DNA from: Rhizobiaceae bacterium
GTDB taxonomy: Bacteria > Pseudomonadota > Alphaproteobacteria > Rhizobiales > Rhizobiaceae
Length of the DNA: 64,000 bases
Assembly: GCA_025698895.1 (NCBI GenBank)
Contig: JAILWO010000003.1
Location: 124,001-188,000 of the forward strand
Direction of reading: 5' to 3'
This document shows, piece by piece, positions 58,966 through 64,000 of this stretch; position 1 is the first letter of the stretch; each line of letters begins with the position of its first letter. The position numbers were made by a program, and so were the translations under genes. The notes under the pieces were generated by a model. It was not told the origin of the DNA. It saw only the letters and a program-made list of their open reading frames with translations, and did no database searches.

Positions 58966-61118
58966 TGGCAAGCTTCTCGCGACGTCGCTTCCTCATCGCC
59001 CTCGGCTGGGGCGCGGCCGGCGTCACGGCCGTCGCCGGCGGTGGGGCATGGGCGCTGATGCCTACACTGCCGCCGCGCAATGCTCCGAGCGCGGCCGACG
59101 CGACCGCCTGGCTCAGCCTGCGTCCGGACGGCTTCTTCGAGCTGTACTCCAGCCGCGCCGAGATGGGGCAGGGGATCTCCATGGGTCTAAGGCAGGTTGC
59201 CGCCGACGAACTGGGCATCGGAGTTCAACGCGTCCGGCTTGTGCAGCCGGACACGAGCCTCATTCCGGTCGCGCGCTCGACTGTAGGCTCGGACGCGATG
59301 CGTGAGACGGGCCCGCTGGTGGCGCATGCGGCCGCGGCCCTTGCCGGAGCGGTGCTGCGTGAGGCGGCGCGACGACTCGGCCGTCCGGTCGAGAAGCTGC
59401 GACTGACGCCGGACGGCGTCGCGGACGATGGCGCGACCGTGTTCACCTTCGCCGAACTTGGCGCGGGTCCGCCGCTGCTCGTGACTGCCGAGGATGTCGA
59501 GGCCGCGACGCCCAGGCTGCTTGCGGGTCCTGCCGGAAGGCGGGAGGTCGGCCGCCCTTATCCGACCCACGACATTGCAGCGATCGTCACCGGCAGCCGC
59601 CCACTCTACGCCGACGACGTCCGCCTGCCTGGCATGGTCTTCGGCGCGGTCGTCCGGCCGCAGACGCTGGGAGGCCGCGTCCTCTCGGTCGACGCATCAG
59701 CGTGCAACTCGGTGCCGGGCTTCCTTGGCCTGTACCGCGATGGCGACTTCTCCGGCATCGTTGCGACCCGGCGCGGCGCGCTGGCGCAGGCGATGGGAGT
59801 TCTTGCCGTCGAAGAGGAGGAAGGCCCGGCCATCGATTCCGCGACCCTTGCGGGGATGGTCGAGATCGACGCTGCGTCGGGCCCTCTGGAACACAGTGTA
59901 CTCGACGCAGGCGATATGCGCGAAAGGCCATACGATGTTGACCTGACGCTCACCGTGTCCCTTGCGGCGCATGCGTCGATCGAACCCCGCACGTCGATCG
60001 CCCGGTTCACGGAAGACGGCGGCCTCCAATGCTGGACGGGCACGCAGGATCCGTTCTTCGTGCGCAACAGCCTGGCCGACGCGTTCGGCCTCGGCCGCGA
60101 CAAAGTCGCGGTCCATGGCATGCGCATGGGCGGCGGTTTCGGAGCACGCACCATCGTGGCCGCCGAAATGGACGCGGCACGGTTGGCCAAACTTTGCGGA
60201 CGGCCGGTCAAGGTACAGTGGAGCCGGAGCGATGAATTTCGCGCGGGGTTCCATCGCCCTCCATCGTCCCACCGCTTTCGGCTCTCGGCGGACGCAGCAG
60301 GACGGATCACGAGCTGGCACCACGCATTCCGCTCGGGCCACATTATCTTCACCTCGGCGGCGATGGGTCCTGGTCTGCAATTCGCGACCAGCTTCGTCGC
60401 CGACCCGGGCGTTGCGCGCGGCTCGATCCCGCCCTATGTGGCGGACGCTACGCGCGTCGAGGTCGAGGATGTCCGCCTGCCGGTCAAGACTGGTCCGTGG
60501 CGGGGACTCGGCGCGGCGGCAAACCATTGGGCGATCGAGACCGCCATCGACGCCCTCGCCAGGGTAAAGGGCGTCGACCCGCTGGACATGCGCCTGAAGT
60601 CGATCGCGTCGCAGCACACGCGGCTGAGCACGGTGCTCACTGCGGCAGCCGAGATGGCCGACTGGAGGGCGCGAGCCAGGGGTTCATCGGACGACGGCTG
60701 GGGTCTGGCCTGCGGCATCTACAAGGAAATGTCCTACGCCGCAGCCGTCGCTCGCGTGACAAGGACCGAGGCCGGATACAGAGTAACCGGTCTGTGGTGC
60801 GCGCATGATTGCGGTCTGGTCATAAACCCGGATCAGGTCCGGGCGCAGGTGGAAGGCAACCTTGTCTGGGGAATTAGCATGGCGTTGAAGGAGGAGTTGC
60901 TGGTCGAGGGCGGTCGCGTCCTGCCCGAGAGCTTCTTCGATTATCCGTTGCCTGTGCTGTCGGACGTGCCGGAGATCGAGATCCGGCTTGTCGAAGGCGC
61001 CGCCGCGCCGACCGGCGCGGGCGAGACCGCGATTGTCTGCGGCGCGGCAGCAGTCACCAACGCCATCGCCGCCATGACAGGCCGGACGGTGAAGGCGCTC
61101 CCGGTCAAGGCGGCGTGA
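58965..61118 (+). CDS. molybdopterin-binding subunit (isoquinoline 1-oxidoreductase beta type)
   Basis: 717 residues from ATG 58965. The twin-arginine leader (SRRRFLIALGWGAAG) implies Tat export to the periplasm along with its partner. Molybdopterin-site motifs: AEMGQGISMGLRQVAADELG near residue 67, GGGFGARTIVAAEMDAARLAK near 388, GPWRGLGAAANHWAIET near 508 and the catalytic-Glu region PTGAGETAIVCGAAAVTNAIA near 680. Substrate unknown: aldehydes or N-heterocycles. The following AraC regulator overlaps its stop. Confidence 0.9.
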   Translation: MASFSRRRFLIALGWGAAGVTAVAGGGAWALMPTLPPRNAPSAADATAWLSLRPDGFFELYSSRAEMGQGISMGLRQVAADELGIGVQRVRLVQPDTSLIPVARSTVGSDAMRETGPLVAHAAAALAGAVLREAARRLGRPVEKLRLTPDGVADDGATVFTFAELGAGPPLLVTAEDVEAATPRLLAGPAGRREVGRPYPTHDIAAIVTGSRPLYADDVRLPGMVFGAVVRPQTLGGRVLSVDASACNSVPGFLGLYRDGDFSGIVATRRGALAQAMGVLAVEEEEGPAIDSATLAGMVEIDAASGPLEHSVLDAGDMRERPYDVDLTLTVSLAAHASIEPRTSIARFTEDGGLQCWTGTQDPFFVRNSLADAFGLGRDKVAVHGMRMGGGFGARTIVAAEMDAARLAKLCGRPVKVQWSRSDEFRAGFHRPPSSHRFRLSADAAGRITSWHHAFRSGHIIFTSAAMGPGLQFATSFVADPGVARGSIPPYVADATRVEVEDVRLPVKTGPWRGLGAAANHWAIETAIDALARVKGVDPLDMRLKSIASQHTRLSTVLTAAAEMADWRARARGSSDDGWGLACGIYKEMSYAAAVARVTRTEAGYRVTGLWCAHDCGLVINPDQVRAQVEGNLVWGISMALKEELLVEGGRVLPESFFDYPLPVLSDVPEIEIRLVEGAAAPTGAGETAIVCGAAAVTNAIAAMTGRTVKALPVKAA

Positions 61119-62071
61119 CGGTGGACGATTTCGCCAGTGCCCTGGTTCTGGCGATGGTGCGCCGTTCCCTCGCTCGGCAATCGATCGAAGTTCCGGCTCC
61201 GACGTCGGTGGGTGATCGTACCGTGCGCATCGCCGAGAAGCAGGCATTGCTCGACGCAGTGCTCGACACCCACGGTCCGAAGACCATTTTGCGCGTGGCC
61301 GATATCGTGCCGGAGTTCGCCGACCATCCAGTTGCAGGCGTGTTCGCCGGTTGTCGAACCCCCAGCGATGTCGTCGCAAGCTGGATCGCCATCGAGCGCT
61401 ATTTCCATTCGCGGCATCGCACCCGTGTCGTCGTTGATGTCGCCGACCGGATCGTCATGGAGCATTTCGACACACGCGGCTCGAAAATCTCGGCTGGGGA
61501 GAACATCGCCGTGGCCGGCCTGATCCTCGGCATCATGCGCTGGCGCGGGGCGAACGGTGTAGTACTCAATTTCGGCGATGCCCCGTCGCCTGCCGGGAGC
61601 GCCGCAACAGCGGACCAGACCCATCGCTGGACAATCGCCTGGCAACGATTTGAACCTCCGCCAGGTGCGTCTCCGGCATGGCACGAGTGCTCGGTCCCCG
61701 CCGTAGACTTCACGGGACGAGCCGTATCCGATCCCTATGTGGCGCGTCTGTTCGCCGAGCAGCTCGGCACGCTCCATGCACGCCGCAGCGCCGCAGCCAC
61801 GGCGCGCGCGGCCGGGCTCAGCCTGCGAACGCTCCAGCGGCGGCTGGCCGGGGCTGGCTGGTCGCTCGGTGACATCGCCGCCTCCGCCCGTGTGCATGTC
61901 GCGACGCGCCTGCTCGCCTCGACCGAAACCCCTCTTGCTCTCGTCGGTCTTCTAGCGGGTTACAGCGACCAACCGCATTTCCAGCGTTCATTCCGGGCCG
62001 CCGTCGGCCCGACCCCGGCGGAATACCGGCGCCTGGCCTCGCGAGGGCTGCAAATCAAATGCACGCCGTGA
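61115..62071 (+). CDS. AraC-family transcriptional regulator
   Basis: 318 residues from GTG 61115 (GTGA overlap with the molybdenum hydroxylase). The N-terminal ~200 residues are a ligand-binding region without clear family, the C-terminal part a double helix-turn-helix (SLRTLQRRLAGAGWSLGDIAASARVHVATRLL, YSDQPHFQRSFRAAVGPTPAEYRRL). Likely local activator of the hydroxylase operon. It converges with the SDR gene, 3' ends overlapping by 17 bp. Confidence 0.87.
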   Translation: MTVDDFASALVLAMVRRSLARQSIEVPAPTSVGDRTVRIAEKQALLDAVLDTHGPKTILRVADIVPEFADHPVAGVFAGCRTPSDVVASWIAIERYFHSRHRTRVVVDVADRIVMEHFDTRGSKISAGENIAVAGLILGIMRWRGANGVVLNFGDAPSPAGSAATADQTHRWTIAWQRFEPPPGASPAWHECSVPAVDFTGRAVSDPYVARLFAEQLGTLHARRSAAATARAAGLSLRTLQRRLAGAGWSLGDIAASARVHVATRLLASTETPLALVGLLAGYSDQPHFQRSFRAAVGPTPAEYRRLASRGLQIKCTP

Positions 62072-62819
62072 TCCCGCCATCCACATACAAAATTTGTCCG
62101 TTCACGAAACTCGAAGCCGGGCCGGCCAGGAATACCGCCGCGCCGACCAGTTCATCGACATCGCCCCAGCGTCCCGCGGGGGTTCGCTTTTCCAGCCATG
62201 CGGAAAAGTCCGGATCATCGACAAGCGCCTGATTGAGCGGCGTCTTGAAGTAGCCGGGCGCGATGGCATTAACCTGGATACCGTATTGCGCCCAGTCGGT
62301 GCACATGCCTCGCGTCAGGTTTCGCACAGCACCCTTGGTCGCGGTATAAGGGGCGATACCCGGACGAGCCAGTTCGCTCTGAACCGAGGCGATGTTGATA
62401 ATTTTTCCGTGTCCACGCCGGATCATGTGCCGTGCGACCGCCTGACCGACAAAAAAGACGCTGGAGATATTGGTCTTCAAGAGCTGTTCCCACCGATCCG
62501 CCGGGAAGTCTTCGAGCGGCGTGCGGAACTGCATGCCGGCATTGTTGATGACTATGTCGATGGCGCCGAACCTCTGCTCGATCTCCTCCACCCCCGCTTC
62601 GGCAGCAGTCTGATCGGTTACGTCAAAAGGAACGACATCGACCGCAAATCCCTGGGCGCGCAAGGCGTTTGCTGCCGCGTCAAGCTTGGCTGCGCTGCGC
62701 CCGTTAAGAACAACGGCCGCACCGTGCCGGGCCAGCCCTTCGGCCAAAGCGAGGCCGATCCCTTGACTCGAACCTGTCACGAGGGCGCGCTTCCCCGTCA
62801 GATCAAAAAGCGGGCTCAA
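62055..62819 (-). CDS. SDR oxidoreductase, gluconate 5-dehydrogenase-like
   Basis: 254-residue classical SDR with TGSSQGIGLALAEGLARHGA near residue 16, NNAGMQFRTPLEDFP near 92, IASVQSELARPG with the catalytic Ser, YTATKGAVRNLTRGM with Tyr/Lys near 158 and ILYVDGGITA at the end. This pattern matches IdnO/Gno enzymes interconverting gluconate and 5-ketogluconate. Next to a 2-hydroxyacid dehydrogenase and a TRAP permease it points to sugar-acid metabolism. Confidence 0.85.
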   Translation of the reverse strand: MSPLFDLTGKRALVTGSSQGIGLALAEGLARHGAAVVLNGRSAAKLDAAANALRAQGFAVDVVPFDVTDQTAAEAGVEEIEQRFGAIDIVINNAGMQFRTPLEDFPADRWEQLLKTNISSVFFVGQAVARHMIRRGHGKIINIASVQSELARPGIAPYTATKGAVRNLTRGMCTDWAQYGIQVNAIAPGYFKTPLNQALVDDPDFSAWLEKRTPAGRWGDVDELVGAAVFLAGPASSFVNGQILYVDGGITACI

Positions 62820-62854
62820 CCGACTTCCCCCCGTAGTAACGATCGCTCACCGGT

Positions 62855-63802
62855 TCAGATTACCGGCGTCAACAATGGATTGCCCGAAAAATGGGCGCCG
62901 AGATTGTCGCGCATCAGCTTGCCCATCGCCTTGCGTGTCTCAACGGTCCCGGAGCCCTGATGTGGCTGCAGGAGCACGTTGTCCAACGGCGCGAACCGGG
63001 GATTCAGCGCCGGCTCGTTCTCGAAGACATCCAGCGCAGCGCCGCCCAGACTCCGGTTCTCAAGCGCATCCAGCAACGCCTCCTCGTCGACATTGGCAGC
63101 CCGAGACACGTTGACCAGCATGCCTTCCGGTCCCAGCGCCTCCAGGACCTGCTGATCGACGATATGGCGGGTTTGGGGTGTCGCGGCCAGTGTCACGAAC
63201 AATACATCCGCCCAGCCGGCAAGCTCGACCGGGCTGTCGAAATACGTCCACTCCCCGACTTCGGGCTTTTTCGCGCGGCTGAAATAGGCGATCGGCATGT
63301 CGAAGCCGGCCAAGCGCCGGCCGACGGCCTGACCGATCCTGCCCAGTCCCAGAATACCGGCTCGGCGACCATGCACCCGGTGCATCAGGGGGCAGGGCCC
63401 CTTGTCCTTCCAAGCCCCCGACCGGACCCAGTGGTCGGCAGGAACGATACCACGGCCCAGCGCCAGCATCATGCCCACAACCAGGTCGGCCACGTCGTTC
63501 GTCAAGACGTCGGGCGTGTTGGCGACCCGGATGTTGCGTTGCCGACAGACGTCGAGATCCACACCGTCGTAGCCGACCCCGTAGACAGAAATGACCTCGA
63601 GCTTCGGCATGGCCTCGATCATTTGACGGTTCACGATCGATTCGCCTCGGCAGGCCACGCCCCTTACCGCGCCGCCGACGCGGCGCAGAAAAGCCGGCTT
63701 GTCGTCGGCCTCGAAATAGCGGTGCACCGTGAACTCTTCTTCCAGCGGCTTCTGGTCCCACTCAGGATAGGGACCGACCTGAAGGATCTCGATCTTACTC
63801 AA
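62855..63802 (-). CDS. D-2-hydroxyacid dehydrogenase (GhrB/2-ketogluconate reductase type)
   Basis: 315 residues. NAD-binding motif GILGLGRIGQAVGRRLAG near residue 150, and the catalytic Arg, Glu and His in SRAANVDEEALL near 233, ENEPALN near 262 and LQPHQGSGT near 281. Reduces a 2-keto acid such as 2-ketogluconate, hydroxypyruvate or glyoxylate to the hydroxyacid. 35 nt before the SDR gene and probably co-transcribed with it and the TRAP permease upstream. Confidence 0.87.
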   Translation of the reverse strand: MSKIEILQVGPYPEWDQKPLEEEFTVHRYFEADDKPAFLRRVGGAVRGVACRGESIVNRQMIEAMPKLEVISVYGVGYDGVDLDVCRQRNIRVANTPDVLTNDVADLVVGMMLALGRGIVPADHWVRSGAWKDKGPCPLMHRVHGRRAGILGLGRIGQAVGRRLAGFDMPIAYFSRAKKPEVGEWTYFDSPVELAGWADVLFVTLAATPQTRHIVDQQVLEALGPEGMLVNVSRAANVDEEALLDALENRSLGGAALDVFENEPALNPRFAPLDNVLLQPHQGSGTVETRKAMGKLMRDNLGAHFSGNPLLTPVI

Positions 63803-63842
63803 TTGATGACTCCATTAACCGACAGATGCGCGGCTCCGGCTG

Positions 63843-64000
63843 TCACGCGAAGACCATGGTGATTTCGGGCACCAGCAGTATGAGCGCGAGCACGAGCAGC
63901 TGGATGCCGATGAAGGGAAGGAAGCCCTTGAAGATCGTGGGCAGCGTGATGTGGGGCGGTGCTACCGACTTCAGGTAGAAGGCGGCCGGGCCGAAAGGCG
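63843..64000 (-). CDS. TRAP transporter large permease, C-terminal end (cut by window edge)
   Basis: The last ~51 codons of a DctM protein read PFGPAAFYLKSVAPPHITLPTI, then FKGFLPFIGIQLLVLALILLVPEIT and a TGA at 63843-63845. This FYLKSVAP...IFKGFLPF ending is diagnostic of TRAP large permeases. With the two enzymes downstream it would form a sugar-acid uptake and utilisation operon; the rest lies outside. Confidence 0.85.
   Translation of the reverse strand, partial: PFGPAAFYLKSVAPPHITLPTIFKGFLPFIGIQLLVLALILLVPEITMVFA

Noticed and set aside
1-64000. tRNA, rRNA, CRISPR arrays, complete insertion sequences, integrases
   Set aside because: Looked for on both strands; no cloverleaf, rRNA-like block, regular repeat-spacer pattern or transposase/integrase motifs were found.

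Overview
The window is GC-rich, densely coded DNA with short intergenic gaps and many ATGA/GTGA stop-start overlaps. Gene content (tripartite tricarboxylate and TRAP transporters, branched-chain ABC transporter, ThiXY, Tat-exported molybdo-hydroxylase, homoprotocatechuate genes) points to a metabolically versatile alphaproteobacterium, most likely of the Hyphomicrobiales (Phyllobacteriaceae-like). That placement is inference. I saw no rRNA, tRNA, CRISPR array, integrase or complete insertion sequence. The region reads as a catabolic/accessory block rich in solute uptake systems, and it contains several gene remnants.

Layout. (1) 1-2976, minus strand: treY (cut by the window edge) and malQ, alpha-glucan/trehalose metabolism. 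(2) 3263-12948, minus strand: a homoprotocatechuate meta-cleavage operon. In transcription order it is tctC paralogue, FAD hydroxylase, hpaR, hpaF, hpaE, hpaD, a remnant of an aldehyde dehydrogenase, an aromatic amino acid decarboxylase, hpaG, hpaH. The two-component hydroxylase HpaBC and the aldolase HpaI are not in the window. (3) 13130-20638, minus strand: tctCBA transporter, aldehyde dehydrogenase, class III aminotransferase and two SDR oxidoreductases, read away from (4) a plus-strand iclR-UPF0261-HAD-aminotransferase operon (20788-24871). (5) 25011-32357, plus: amidohydrolase, CobW-type metallochaperone and a branched-chain-type ABC transporter with a fused permease/ATPase. A decayed amidase follows. 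(6) 32699-38374, plus: GntR regulator, gamma-glutamyltransferase-family enzyme and a DctQMP TRAP transporter.

(7) 38375-44607 is a patchy zone: a frameshifted cytochrome c remnant, a secreted SH3-domain protein, a CocE-type hydrolase/ATP-grasp gene pair, and small or truncated genes. (8) 44608-48059: a HerA-type ATPase translationally coupled to a GGDEF-EAL protein. (9) 48407-50642: divergent membrane-anchored PfpI-type protein and GlxA-type AraC regulator. (10) 51037-58081, plus: a TPP riboswitch followed by thiX-thiY-thiM-thiE-thiD and then a fused DctQM and a DctP TRAP transporter, ending at a good intrinsic terminator. It is a thiamine salvage operon with no de novo genes and no ThiZ ATPase. 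(11) 58498-62071, plus: a two-subunit molybdenum hydroxylase and an AraC regulator. (12) 62055-64000, minus: SDR, 2-hydroxyacid dehydrogenase and the end of a third TRAP large permease, probably sugar-acid use.

The observations I rate highest are the TRAP transporter inside the TPP-riboswitch operon, a 17-bp operator shared (15/17) between the iclR/tctC intergenic region and the amidohydrolase promoter, a second shared palindrome linking hpaR-hpaF to the tctC promoter, the aromatic amino acid decarboxylase plus truncated aldehyde dehydrogenase within the hpa operon, and the uncharacterised gene pairs HerA/GGDEF-EAL and ATP-grasp/CocE.
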